Positions 6,510-13,257 of a DNA stretch of 13,639 bases are shown piece by piece. The first letter of the stretch is position 1; each line of letters starts with the position of its first letter. Source of the stretch: Chloroflexota bacterium (GTDB lineage: Bacteria > Chloroflexota > Anaerolineae > Anaerolineales > Villigracilaceae). Made by a program: the position numbers and the translations under genes. A model generated the notes under the pieces. It saw only the letters and a list, made by a program, of their open reading frames with translations. It searched no databases and was not told the DNA's origin. The stretch is from NCBI GenBank assembly GCA_021823555.1, contig JAKANW010000023.1:1-13639 (forward strand), in the 5' to 3' direction.

Positions 6510-7550
6510 TTACTCCAACCTCAACACCTTCGACCCTCGAATTTTGCCCTGCTTCATTTCCAGCAAAGCCGCGTTGGCCTCCTTCAACTCGTACTCCTGG
6601 AACTCCGGCTTGATGCCCGCCTCCGCCGCCAGTTGCAGGAACTCACGCACATCCTGTCGCGTCACATTCGCCACGCTTTTGATCTCCTTCTCCATCCATA
6701 ATTGCGATGGATAGTCCAATGTGGATAGGACTTCGCGGTCCGCCCCCTCTTTACGGATGGCGTTGATGACCAGCCGTCCGCCCGGCGCGAGACGTTTCAA
6801 CGCCTCCATGTCCACACTCCAAACTGGCGTCGTGTCAATGACCGCCTCCAGCGCCTCAGGCGGGACTCCGTTAATCTCCCCGGCCCAGGCCGCTCCCAGC
6901 GACAGGGCGAACTCGCGCTCCTCGGCGTTGCGGCTAAAGACGAAGATCTCCAAGCGGGGGAACTTGTGCCGCGCCATTTTCAGCGCCAGGTGATTCGACC
7001 CGCCGAAGCCCATCAATCCCAGCGACTGGCCATCCTTTATGTTGCTCAACCGCAGGGAGCGATACCCGATTGCCCCGGCGCACAACAACGGCGCGGCTTC
7101 CGAATCCGTGAAGGCCTCTGGGATGGGATGCACAAAGTCCGCCCGGACTTTCATATACTCGGCGTATCCGCCGTCCACGTCGCGGCCGGTGGCTTGGAAC
7201 TCGGGGCACAGATTCTCTTGTCCTGACAGGCAATACTCGCAATGCCCGCAGGCCGAAGCGATCCATGCCACGCCTACCCGGTCGCCAAGTCTGACAGGTC
7301 GTTCTTTGACTTGCGAGACCTGCCCGACTTGTTCGACTACTCCGACTACCTGATGCCCCAAAATGACCGGCAGGCGCGGCGGGGGAGTCCGTCCTTCGAT
7401 CTCGTCCAGTTCGGTGTGGCAGACGGCGCATCTTGTCACGCGCAGCAGGATCTCGCCCTCGGCTGGAGTCGGCTCGGGGTACGAGAGCAGGCTAAGGGGA
7501 GACGGATGCGTTCGGATGTCGGCAATGGATTCCAATAACATGGCTTTCAT
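6510..7550 (-). CDS. Zinc-dependent alcohol dehydrogenase (MDR family)
   Basis: A 346-residue medium-chain NAD(P)-dependent oxidoreductase that would interconvert an alcohol and an aldehyde or ketone. Catalytic zinc ligands are visible as Cys44 with His45-Thr46 (CAVCHTE), His66 in GHQVVG, and Cys157 (LLCAG). The structural zinc lobe has Cys101, 104, 107 and 115 (CGHCEYC...NLC). The nucleotide fold has GLMGFGGSNHLA (178-189). GHQ replaces the more usual GHE, so the residue next to the zinc His is Gln; this occurs in a subgroup of the family. The ATG is preceded by TTTGAGAG. It starts ten bases after the stop of the methyltransferase-like gene, so the two form an operon. Substrate cannot be read from the sequence. 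Confidence 0.92.
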   Translation of the reverse strand: MKAMLLESIADIRTHPSPLSLLSYPEPTPAEGEILLRVTRCAVCHTELDEIEGRTPPPRLPVILGHQVVGVVEQVGQVSQVKERPVRLGDRVGVAWIASACGHCEYCLSGQENLCPEFQATGRDVDGGYAEYMKVRADFVHPIPEAFTDSEAAPLLCAGAIGYRSLRLSNIKDGQSLGLMGFGGSNHLALKMARHKFPRLEIFVFSRNAEEREFALSLGAAWAGEINGVPPEALEAVIDTTPVWSVDMEALKRLAPGGRLVINAIRKEGADREVLSTLDYPSQLWMEKEIKSVANVTRQDVREFLQLAAEAGIKPEFQEYELKEANAALLEMKQGKIRGSKVLRLE

Positions 7551-7560
7551 AGATATTCTC

Positions 7561-8109
7561 TCAAAACAAATACGGGATGAACATTTTTGTCTTCTGCATA
7601 TACTCCTGGTACTGGCTCCCAAAGAAGCGCGTACATTCGGCTTCATCCGCTTTGGCGGTCAGGATCAGGAACAGAGTGGCGATAGCTGCAAGGATAAATC
7701 CGGTCACCGAAAGGTGTTTGAAGAAGATGCCCCAGGTCAGCAGGAACAACGAACTATACAGCGGGTGACGAATGTAATGATAGATGCCGCTCGTGACCAG
7801 CGCCGTTGTTTTTTCGAAGGCCAGCAGCGAATCGTCGTCGGCGCGCGTTGCGGTGGGCTGGCCGCGTGTCCGCAGGAAGTGAACGCCGTATCCAAGCGGC
7901 GCCAGGCTGATGATCAGCAGAAACCAGGCGATGACCTGGTACCATGCCAGCGGGTCGCGGAACCAGAACTCCACGTTGAGCAGGAACAGCGCCAGCATGA
8001 TCTCCCAGGCGAAGAAGCGATAGAAGCCGTGCGAGCGCAGCGAGCGCAGGGATGCGCGGGAGATGTAGAGCAGGATCATCGTGCCGAGGGAGAAGATGAG
8101 CGTTTTCAT
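7561..8109 (-). CDS. Isoprenylcysteine carboxyl methyltransferase (ICMT)-like membrane protein
   Basis: A 182-residue integral membrane protein with four or five hydrophobic helices (about 2-15, 32-49, 56-76, 118-130, 134-152). The family signature is near the C-terminus: SGIYHYIRHPLYSSLF (107-122), then an acidic-Cys segment DEAECTRFFGSQYQEYM (155-171) and FIPYL at the end. Proteins of this fold methylate small or lipid substrates with S-adenosylmethionine inside the membrane; in bacteria true prenyl-cysteine substrates are rare, so the name indicates fold, not substrate. The ATG has AAGGA eight bases upstream; a GTG 39 bases earlier lacks a ribosome site. First gene of an operon with the alcohol dehydrogenase, suggesting a joint small-molecule or lipid modification. 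Confidence 0.85.
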   Translation of the reverse strand: MKTLIFSLGTMILLYISRASLRSLRSHGFYRFFAWEIMLALFLLNVEFWFRDPLAWYQVIAWFLLIISLAPLGYGVHFLRTRGQPTATRADDDSLLAFEKTTALVTSGIYHYIRHPLYSSLFLLTWGIFFKHLSVTGFILAAIATLFLILTAKADEAECTRFFGSQYQEYMQKTKMFIPYLF

Positions 8110-8195
8110 TTTAGACTTTCCTTTCCTGTTTTGGATGGGATTCGCCACTGATAAACACGGATCCCTGACTCTCTACCGTACATCCCATCAATTTG

Positions 8196-8490
8196 TGTCA
8201 CTGCGAGCCGCCGCTCGCCTGTCCCGGCGTGCTTGCGGGGTGCTCTTCCCTGGCACCGCCCGCCACCGCCGCAGGGATGCCGCGAGCATCAGCGGAGCGA
8301 TCCTGTGGACGTCGGTGCGACACTTGCACCCCGTTCGCCTGCACCTGTGTCCGCAGGCACAGGCGGGCCGCGAGCCCGACGGGGCGAGACGGCCTGCACA
8401 CGTGTGCCGCACTGCGTTTGCGCAGTGCGGGCAAACCGCAGGTGCAGTGCAGGTGGACGGGCAGGGCAGGTGTGGCGGCGTGGCAATCCC
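8196..8490. repeat. Large GC-rich structured repeat R3
   Basis: It opens with TGTCACTGCGAGC and ends with GGCAATCCC, echoing the ends of arm B in R1/R2 (TGTCATTGCGAGC and AGCAATCCC), but the interior is about 240 bases longer. The interior is packed with hairpins, for instance a perfect 10-bp CCGCACTGCG/CGCAGTGCGG with a four-base loop (8407-8430) and CCTGTG/CACAGG (8344-8363). CACTTGCACC and CCTGGCACCGCCCGCC blocks recall R1 and R4. Several overlapping open frames here are low-complexity and not genes. A 9-bp inverted repeat, CTCTACCGT (8171-8179) and ACGGTAGAG (8516-8524), sits just outside it. Confidence 0.65.
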
Positions 8491-8526
8491 CTGTAATAGC
8501 CAATTTCCTATAAAAACGGTAGAGTC

Positions 8527-9213
8527 TCATTTGTTCAACCCGGCCGGTGTCTTGTGCTTATATATGAAGATTTTATTTCCCCACTTGTTAGGATGCTCAC
8601 TATCCAGTTCAAAAAAGCCGCTGTTGATCACGTCTTCATGGCAGACCGGGTTATTGTAAATGACCGTAACATTTCTCGGCACCCTCTTCAGGGAATCGAT
8701 CAGGTTGCCGAGAACCTTTCGGAATACCGGGCGTCGAAATGGATTGTAAAGGTAAACGAAATTATACGGATCAAACTGCGTGAATTTAGCGGCGTTCATC
8801 CTTGTGATGCGGGTCCGTTCAGCAGGGACTCTCAGGATTTTGAAATTCCTGCGGGCGATTTCTGCCAGGGGCTCCGAAATTTCCACCCCATCCACGCTCG
8901 CAAAGGGAAAGCGCAGCATGATGTGGATGGCGCTGCCTTTTCCACAACCAACATCCAGTATCCGGTCCTGTTTGGAAATTTTCAGGCTCTTCAGTAGCTG
9001 TTTTAGATACCTGTCGCCGGATGGGTGATATCCGACCGACAGGTTGGGGTCCAGGCCAAGCTCATCGAGCTGGACCTCAGTGGAAAAATCCAACCCGCGT
9101 AATTTTTCGACAAAGATCGGTAGTTTTGTGCTCAGGGAGTCGTAAGACAGTTTATGAGTGATTTGCTCCCAAATATTGAAGGACCTACTGCTATCTTTCG
9201 ATTCCCGGTCCAT
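8527..9213 (-). CDS. Class I SAM-dependent methyltransferase of unknown target
   Basis: A 228-residue soluble protein with a Rossmann methyltransferase core. Motif I is ILDVGCGKG (85-93), the acidic residue of motif II is Glu111 (VDGVEIS), and motif IV is YLYNPFR (154-160), reminiscent of the NPPF/Y motif of enzymes that methylate amino groups, with Tyr-Asn-Pro-Phe here. An 80-residue helical N-terminal part precedes the core. The start lies eight bases after the upp stop, so it is the second gene of a upp operon; the ribosome site (GGGAT) is weak, suggesting coupling to upp translation. The pairing with pyrimidine salvage gives no clear substrate. Codon use is somewhat more AT-rich than in upp. 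Confidence 0.85.
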   Translation of the reverse strand: MDRESKDSSRSFNIWEQITHKLSYDSLSTKLPIFVEKLRGLDFSTEVQLDELGLDPNLSVGYHPSGDRYLKQLLKSLKISKQDRILDVGCGKGSAIHIMLRFPFASVDGVEISEPLAEIARRNFKILRVPAERTRITRMNAAKFTQFDPYNFVYLYNPFRRPVFRKVLGNLIDSLKRVPRNVTVIYNNPVCHEDVINSGFFELDSEHPNKWGNKIFIYKHKTPAGLNK

Positions 9214-9221
9214 GATGGGTT

Positions 9222-9848
9222 TTATCCCGTCCCGAACTGGCGGTCGCCTGCGTCGCCAAGACCGGGAACAATGTAGGCGCGCTCATTGAGGTGATCGTCA
9301 ATTGCGGCGAGATAAATGTCAATGTCGGGATGTGCCGTCTGCATGGCTTGGATGCCCTCCGGCGCGCCGATCAGCCCGACGAATTTGATCTTCTTCACGC
9401 CCCAGCGTTTCAGGACATCGGCTGTTGCAGTGGCCGAGCCGCCCGTGGCCAGCATGGGATCCAGGATCAGGCAGACCGAGACGGTCGGCTCGACCGGCAG
9501 TTTGTTGTAATACTCCACCGGTTTGAGGGTGTGCTCGTCGCGGTAGAGTCCGATATGCCAAACTTCCGCGCTGGGCATCAGTTCCCAGAAACCCTCCACC
9601 ATACCCAGTCCCGCGCGCAGGATGGGGACGAGACCGATCTTCTCTTTGAGTTCCGCTCCTGTCATTTTGGCGAGCGGCGTTTCCAGTTCACGCGGGACCG
9701 TTTGCAGGTCCGCGGTGGCTTCGTAGGCCAGCAAGCCGGCAATCTCGCGCACGAGCTCACGGAATTTTTTCGGCTCGGTATTTTTGTCACGCAAACGGGA
9801 AAGCTTGTGGGCCACCAACGGGTGGGTGGATGCGTGAACGTTGGACAT
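9222..9848 (-). CDS. upp: Uracil phosphoribosyltransferase
   Basis: Upp salvages uracil: uracil plus PRPP gives UMP and pyrophosphate, in the cytoplasm. The 208-residue length is standard. PRPP binding is shown by ILRAGLGM (76-83) and DPMLATGGS (130-138); the uracil pocket by [17 protein letters not shown] (192-208). The usual C-terminal Lys (FGTK) is replaced by Gly, the last residue. The ATG is chosen because GAGGAGA lies about seven bases upstream and the protein then has family length; the frame runs further upstream but that part contains the promoter and leader hairpin. It is the first gene of an operon with a methyltransferase. Confidence 0.97.
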   Translation of the reverse strand: MSNVHASTHPLVAHKLSRLRDKNTEPKKFRELVREIAGLLAYEATADLQTVPRELETPLAKMTGAELKEKIGLVPILRAGLGMVEGFWELMPSAEVWHIGLYRDEHTLKPVEYYNKLPVEPTVSVCLILDPMLATGGSATATADVLKRWGVKKIKFVGLIGAPEGIQAMQTAHPDIDIYLAAIDDHLNERAYIVPGLGDAGDRQFGTG

Positions 9849-9907
9849 GGCATTCTCCTCTTGAATGGTTATGTCTATCGGCTGTGGTTCAAACAGGTTG
9901 AGGGCAA

Positions 9908-9964
9908 CGTCCCGAAGGTTGAACTTGAGCCGATTTTGGCTTTTTATAGCCAACCTTCGGGACG
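9908..9964 (-). promoter_or_regulatory. Leader hairpin upstream of upp
   Basis: A perfect 14-bp stem joins CGTCCCGAAGGTTG (9951-9964 on the minus strand) with CAACCTTCGGGACG (9908-9921). The enclosed region holds a second hairpin, GGCT/AGCC (9938-9951), which can form in competition with the inner base pair. It lies in the predicted upp leader, about 60 bases before the ATG, and has no U-run, so it is not a simple terminator. It may be an mRNA-stabilising element, a binding site, or a repeat. Confidence 0.5.
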
Positions 9965-9995
9965 GTTCCAATTTAGATGAAATATACCTGTATCT

Positions 9996-10024
9996 ATTAT
10001 AGCGTGTCCCAGGTTGCCGGTCAG
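9996..10024 (-). promoter_or_regulatory. Predicted promoter of the upp operon
   Basis: On the minus strand a perfect TATAAT (9996-10001) is preceded after 17 bases by CTGACC (10019-10024, 4 of 6). Transcription would begin near 9989, giving a leader of about 140 bases that includes the 14-bp hairpin. Confidence 0.6.
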
Positions 10025-10030
10025 CCAATC

Positions 10031-10140
10031 CAGAAGGGGGAAAGTTCGTCATTCCAGGCTGTTCTTTCTCCCCCTTCCTGTTGCGGGAAGGCGATGCACT
10101 GTGACCGAAGGGAGTGTCGAAGTGGGGGCGGGGGGCTAGG
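10031..10140. repeat. Palindromic purine/pyrimidine repeat (degenerate relative of R5)
   Basis: CAGAAGGGGGAAAG (10031-10044) pairs with CTTTCTCCCCCTTCCTG (10064-10080), 14 pairs with two small bulges. The following stretch ends in GGGGGCGGGGGGCTAGG (10124-10140), resembling the right end of R5 (GGGGCCGGGGGTTAGG). The left arm abuts the -35 of the upp promoter. Confidence 0.5.
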
Positions 10141-10188
10141 TCTGAATGCCGATAGCAAGTTATGCTTCATTGCGAAAGATCCTTTACG

Positions 10189-10354
10189 TGTCATTCTGGG
10201 GAGCGAAGCGACGAAGAATCTCCTCCTGTTGGCAGGGAGACCCTTCGGTCACAAAGAACGCTCCCTCACATCGTCCCGACACCTGCACTCCCTAGCACCG
10301 CCCGCTAGGGCAGGTGTGCGCCAGGTGCAAGTGTGTCCTTCGGGAGGGTGACAC
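10189..10354. repeat. REP-like element R4 with long hairpin
   Basis: The ends GTGTCA (10189-10194) and TGACAC (10349-10354) are inverted. The left part, GAGCGAAGCGACGAAGAATC (10201-10220), is a REP-type unit. The middle holds ACACCTG-CACT-CCCTAGC pairing with GCTAGGG-CAGGTGT (10279-10317): 14 pairs, one four-base bulge and a seven-base loop. CAGGTGCAAGTG next to it resembles the CACTTGCAC block of R1-R3. It separates the upp promoter from the csp promoter; nothing else is visible between 10141 and 10435. Confidence 0.6.
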
Positions 10355-10435
10355 ACTTCAAGCTTTCAAACAAGGTAGCAATATGGGTTAAGGAATGAGG
10401 ATTGAAAAAAAACAGATATTGCCCTTCAATTTTGA

Positions 10436-10464
10436 TTGACTCACTCCAATTAGTATGTTATTCT
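10436..10464 (+). promoter_or_regulatory. Predicted promoter of the cold-shock gene
   Basis: TTGACT (10436-10441, 5 of 6) is followed after 17 bases by TATTCT (10459-10464, 4 of 6). Transcription would start near 10471, leaving a leader of about 138 bases, the kind of long leader known from cold-shock mRNAs. Confidence 0.6.
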
Positions 10465-10470
10465 TGGCGG

Positions 10471-10608
10471 CGTAGGATAACAGTAAGTTCGCGTTGGTAG
10501 AAGAACAGCAACAGCTCACGGTTATGTCTGTGGGCTGTTTTGTTTTGCCTCCGATGGAACAAAACAGAACACCTAAATTTCTTTACTTTGCCAAAGGAGG
10601 CAAATACA
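10471..10608 (+). promoter_or_regulatory. csp mRNA leader with alternative hairpins (attenuator-like)
   Basis: Hairpin 1 joins AACAGCTCAC (10510-10519) and GTGGGCTGTT (10530-10539), ten pairs including one U-G, followed by TTGTTTT: an intrinsic-terminator shape. Hairpin 2 joins CTGTTTTGTT (10535-10544) and AACAAAACAG (10558-10567), ten perfect pairs, and uses the 3' strand and U-run of hairpin 1, so the two exclude each other. A second AACAGC at 10504-10509 offers a register shift for hairpin 1. A third small stem, TTTGCC/GGCAAA (10587-10604), places part of the ribosome site AAAGGAGG (10593-10600) in its loop and part in its stem. Confidence 0.5.
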
Positions 10609-10821
10609 ATGTCTGATCGAATCAGCGGTACCGTCAAGTGGTTCAATGGCGACAAGGGCTTCGGCTTTATCGCCCGTGAAGGTGGAGCGGACGTGTTCGT
10701 CCATTTCTCCGCCATCCAGGGTGACGGTTTCCGCAACCTGCAGGAAGGCCAGAAGGTCGAGTTCACTGTAGAAAAGGGTCCCAAAGGCCCGCAAGCCAGC
10801 AACGTCACCGTTCTGAGCTAG
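10609..10821 (+). CDS. Cold-shock domain protein (CspA family)
   Basis: A 70-residue single cold-shock domain, an OB-fold RNA chaperone that binds single-stranded RNA or DNA and melts secondary structure. RNP1 is KGFGFI (16-21) and RNP2 is VFVHF (29-33), with the aromatic Trp11 and Phe12 in the usual places; the length is typical. The start is set by AAAGGAGG eight bases before the ATG; the reading frame continues upstream through the leader but from a poor TTG. It is transcribed alone, with its own promoter, long leader and a strong terminator. It converges on a DEAD-box helicase gene, another RNA remodelling protein. Which paralogue (cspA, B, C) cannot be said. Confidence 0.96.
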   Translation: MSDRISGTVKWFNGDKGFGFIAREGGADVFVHFSAIQGDGFRNLQEGQKVEFTVEKGPKGPQASNVTVLS

Positions 10822-10828
10822 ATCGAAG

Positions 10829-10860
10829 AAGAGCCTGACGCGAAAGCGTCAGGCTCTTTT
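10829..10860 (+). terminator. Intrinsic terminator of the cold-shock gene
   Basis: A perfect 13-bp stem AAGAGCCTGACGC/GCGTCAGGCTCTT (10829-10841 and 10846-10858) with a GAAA tetraloop runs into TTTT. It starts eight bases after the csp stop. Confidence 0.95.
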
Positions 10861-10900
10861 GATTCGCCGCGACAAATCATGCTTCTCATCGAGACGGGTC

Positions 10901-10942
10901 ACTGATGACTGATAACTGAAAACTGGTCACTGAAAACTGACT
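10901..10942. repeat. Imperfect heptanucleotide tandem repeat
   Basis: Six units of seven bases: ACTGATG, ACTGATA, ACTGAAA, ACTGGTC, ACTGAAA, ACTGACT. All share ACTG at the same phase. The last unit overlaps the stop codon of the helicase gene. It lies in the gap between the two convergent genes and shows no coding role. Confidence 0.7.
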
Positions 10943-12176
10943 ACCGTTTCCGCCTCGGCGCCAATCCGTTGCGGGTGTGGCGCATGGGGGTGGGAGCGGG
11001 ACGCGCGGGACGATGTAACTCGTGTCGAACGGGACCCGTTCGCGGCGGCGCGGGAACGGCGTAGTCGAATCCTTCGAGCGTCTCGCGCGGCAATGGCTTG
11101 CCCATGATGCGTTCGAGCGAGCGGATCATGTCGTTGTCGTCCGGTGTGACCAGCGTGAACGCGTCGCCTGTTCGTTCGGCGCGGCCGGTGCGGCCAATGC
11201 GGTGGATGTAGGCGTCGGCGGTGTCGGGCATGTCGTAGTTGATGACGTGCGAGATGCTTTCCACATCGAGGCCGCGGGCGGCGATATCGGTGGCGACCAT
11301 GATCTGGTATTTGCCCGCCTTGAAGCCGCTGAGCGCGGCCTGGCGCTGGCCCTGCGAGCGGTCGCTGTGCAGGCTGGTGACTTTGTAGCCCGCTTGCCTG
11401 ATCTGGCGGTCCACCTTTTCGGCGCGGCGGCGGGTGCGGGTAAAGACCAGCACGGAGTCGGTTTCGGTGCGCTTGAGCAATTCCAGCAGCAGCGCCGACT
11501 TGAGATGCTGCGGCACGGGATAGAGCGCGTGGGTAACGGTGCGCGCCGGGCGGCTGAGACCGACTGAAATGCGCTGGGGTTCGGTCAGCGATTGCGAGGC
11601 GAGTTGTTCCACTTCGAGCGGGAAGGTGGCCGAGAAGAGCATGGTCTGGCGGCGGGTTGGCACGGCCTTGATGATGCGCTTGACATCCGGCAGGAAGCCC
11701 ATGTCGAACATGCGGTCAGCCTCGTCGAGCACCAGCACTTCGATCTTGTTCATGCGGGCATGGCCCTGGGCGATCAGGTCAAGCAGGCGGCCAGGGCAGG
11801 CCACCAGAATCTCCACCCCTTCTTTCAAGGCCTTGATCTGCGGGCTGGCGCCTACGCCGCCGTAAACGGTGATACTGCGCAATTTCGTACCGGCGGCCAG
11901 GGTATGGATGACTTCGTTGATCTGTTCAGCTAATTCACGTGTGGGAGTGACGATGAGCGTACGCGGCAGGCCGCGCGGACCGTTGAGCAGGCGGTTCAGG
12001 ATGGGCAGCACAAAGGCGGCGGTCTTGCCGGTTCCGGTCTGGGCGGTGCCGATAATGTCGCGCCCGCGCAGGGCGGCGGGCAGGGCAGCTTCCTGAATGG
12101 GAGTGGCGGTTTCGTACCCCGCTTTTTTGATTCCCTGCATCAAACGGGAATCCAAATTGAACTGTTCGAAATTCAC
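10941..12176 (-). CDS. DEAD-box ATP-dependent RNA helicase
   Basis: A 411-residue RhlE/CsdA-type helicase that unwinds short RNA duplexes in ribosome assembly or mRNA decay. Motifs in order: Q motif GYETATPIQ (20-28), I AQTGTGKT (45-52), Ia PTRELA (78-83), Ib CPGR (127-130), II DEAD (151-154), III SAT (182-184), IV VLVFTRT (242-248), V TDIAARGLD (296-304), VI HRIGRTGR (325-332). The tail 375-411 is rich in Pro, Arg and His, a likely RNA-binding extension. The start is GTG, chosen because AAGGA stands upstream and MNFEQFNLD is the usual beginning. It has about 200 bases of AT-rich upstream sequence with its own -10. Convergent with the cold-shock gene. RhlE-like is the best guess; exact role unknown. 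Confidence 0.95.
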   Translation of the reverse strand: MNFEQFNLDSRLMQGIKKAGYETATPIQEAALPAALRGRDIIGTAQTGTGKTAAFVLPILNRLLNGPRGLPRTLIVTPTRELAEQINEVIHTLAAGTKLRSITVYGGVGASPQIKALKEGVEILVACPGRLLDLIAQGHARMNKIEVLVLDEADRMFDMGFLPDVKRIIKAVPTRRQTMLFSATFPLEVEQLASQSLTEPQRISVGLSRPARTVTHALYPVPQHLKSALLLELLKRTETDSVLVFTRTRRRAEKVDRQIRQAGYKVTSLHSDRSQGQRQAALSGFKAGKYQIMVATDIAARGLDVESISHVINYDMPDTADAYIHRIGRTGRAERTGDAFTLVTPDDNDMIRSLERIMGKPLPRETLEGFDYAVPAPPRTGPVRHELHRPARPAPTPMRHTRNGLAPRRKR

Positions 12177-12376
12177 AAATTTTCCTTGTCTTCAGAAGTC
12201 AGGCGATGATTGGGGGGTGAGCAAATATGCTCAAAGGAAACAGCGGCGGACTGCTGATATTGTTTTACTTCAGGCAATTATAACCAATAAATGTCCGATT
12301 TTTGTTGGAGAAAATATTTTGAAAATCCCAATCATTTTCGCAGATTACACAACTATAGACGAAAAATCCGGGAAAA
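12177..12376 (-). promoter_or_regulatory. AT-rich upstream region of the helicase gene
   Basis: On the minus strand a perfect TATAAT lies at 12277-12282, but no good -35 is found at 16-18 bases. It would leave a leader of about 95 bases. That leader holds a TGAGCA/TGCTCA stem with a four-base loop (12218-12233) and the small palindrome CTTCTGAAG near the ribosome site. The region is clearly more AT-rich than its neighbours. No terminator for the upstream methyltransferase gene is evident, so read-through is possible. Confidence 0.35.
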
Positions 12377-13255
12377 TTATACCTTCGCCAAGAAATCCAT
12401 TTGATGCGCGATGTACACCAATTCGCCGCGTTCGATCTGCGCGCGGCGCTCCGAGAGCCAGTCTGCAAAATCTGACGCGTTCAAATCCTTATGCCCAGTC
12501 AATGACTCTTCGAAGAAATGAAGAATGAAATGCAGAAAGTATGCTTCATCATCGGGGTACTTGCCGTCCACTGCGTGCACCACCCAATCCGACGCGCCCG
12601 CCGCGAGAATCTCCGCACCCGCCGATGTCAAATGGGAAAACAGGTGCCGCCCCGCGCGGCTGTCACCGCCCGTCGGGCGTGCGTCCATCGTCTCGTGATA
12701 TAGCTGCTCGATCTGCTCATCCAACGCCGCGTCAATTGTTGGCTCGAAGGTTGTCACGCCGTCGAAGTTGATCGTCAGCCAGGCTAAAAATTTTGTTAGC
12801 GTGAACAGCTTTGGCAGCGATTCCGGCATCGGCAATAGATCTAGAAACGCATGGGCGATCAGCAGATCCGCGGGCGTTGTCCCTTTCTGGATGAAATCGA
12901 AGATGTCTGCCTGTTCTAGCGTGACATGAAAATCGCGACTCCCGTCGAATACCCGCAATTGATTCGCCTCGTTTCTTTCCACGCCCAGACCTGCCTCCGT
13001 TGCCCAGCGCGGAATCCACACCGAGGCCGCTTCGATATTACCAGCCCTCTCGTCCACCAGCAGGTAGTCGGCTTTTTGCAGCACCCCCCAGCGGATGAGC
13101 CGCGCCGGCATTGTCCCAATCCCTGCCCCGGCTTCGATGATGCGGATGGGCTGCTCCGGCAGGCTGGCCTTTAAGGCCGCCAGCACATCCTTGTTCAGGG
13201 CGCGGTCATCCACGCTTTGTTTGGCGAGCAGGTAGCGAGGAAAGGAATATTCCAT
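12377..13255 (-). CDS. Class I SAM-dependent methyltransferase, glycosyltransferase-linked
   Basis: A 292-residue protein. Motif I is [13 protein letters not shown] (37-49), with the following strand [11 protein letters not shown] (64-74) carrying the acidic residue Asp68, and [14 protein letters not shown] (129-142) as the motif IV region. The C-terminal half (about 150-292) is longer than a minimal methyltransferase and rich in aromatic and acidic residues, so it may hold the substrate site. The start ATG lies two bases after the stop codon of the upstream glycosyltransferase (TAA, then CT, then ATG), so translation is coupled; there is no strong Shine-Dalgarno. The pairing suggests methylation of a sugar or glycolipid product, but this is inference; no defined family name is recognised. 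Confidence 0.82.
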   Translation of the reverse strand: MEYSFPRYLLAKQSVDDRALNKDVLAALKASLPEQPIRIIEAGAGIGTMPARLIRWGVLQKADYLLVDERAGNIEAASVWIPRWATEAGLGVERNEANQLRVFDGSRDFHVTLEQADIFDFIQKGTTPADLLIAHAFLDLLPMPESLPKLFTLTKFLAWLTINFDGVTTFEPTIDAALDEQIEQLYHETMDARPTGGDSRAGRHLFSHLTSAGAEILAAGASDWVVHAVDGKYPDDEAYFLHFILHFFEESLTGHKDLNASDFADWLSERRAQIERGELVYIAHQMDFLAKV

Positions 13256-13257
13256 AG

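Noticed and set aside
8188..8530. Several overlapping open frames on both strands inside R3
   Set aside because: They overlap in many frames within hairpin-dense repeat sequence and give Arg/Pro/Cys-rich low-complexity products.
9849..10052. N-terminal extension of Upp
   Set aside because: It would contain the TATAAT promoter and leader hairpin, while the ATG at 9848 has a good ribosome site and gives the family length.
10901..10942. CRISPR array
   Set aside because: The units are only seven bases long, with no spacers and no cas genes; it is a simple tandem repeat.
11022..11567. Plus-strand open frame opposite the helicase gene
   Set aside because: Antisense shadow of the well-supported DEAD-box gene, with no start signal and low-complexity Ala/Val/Gly content.
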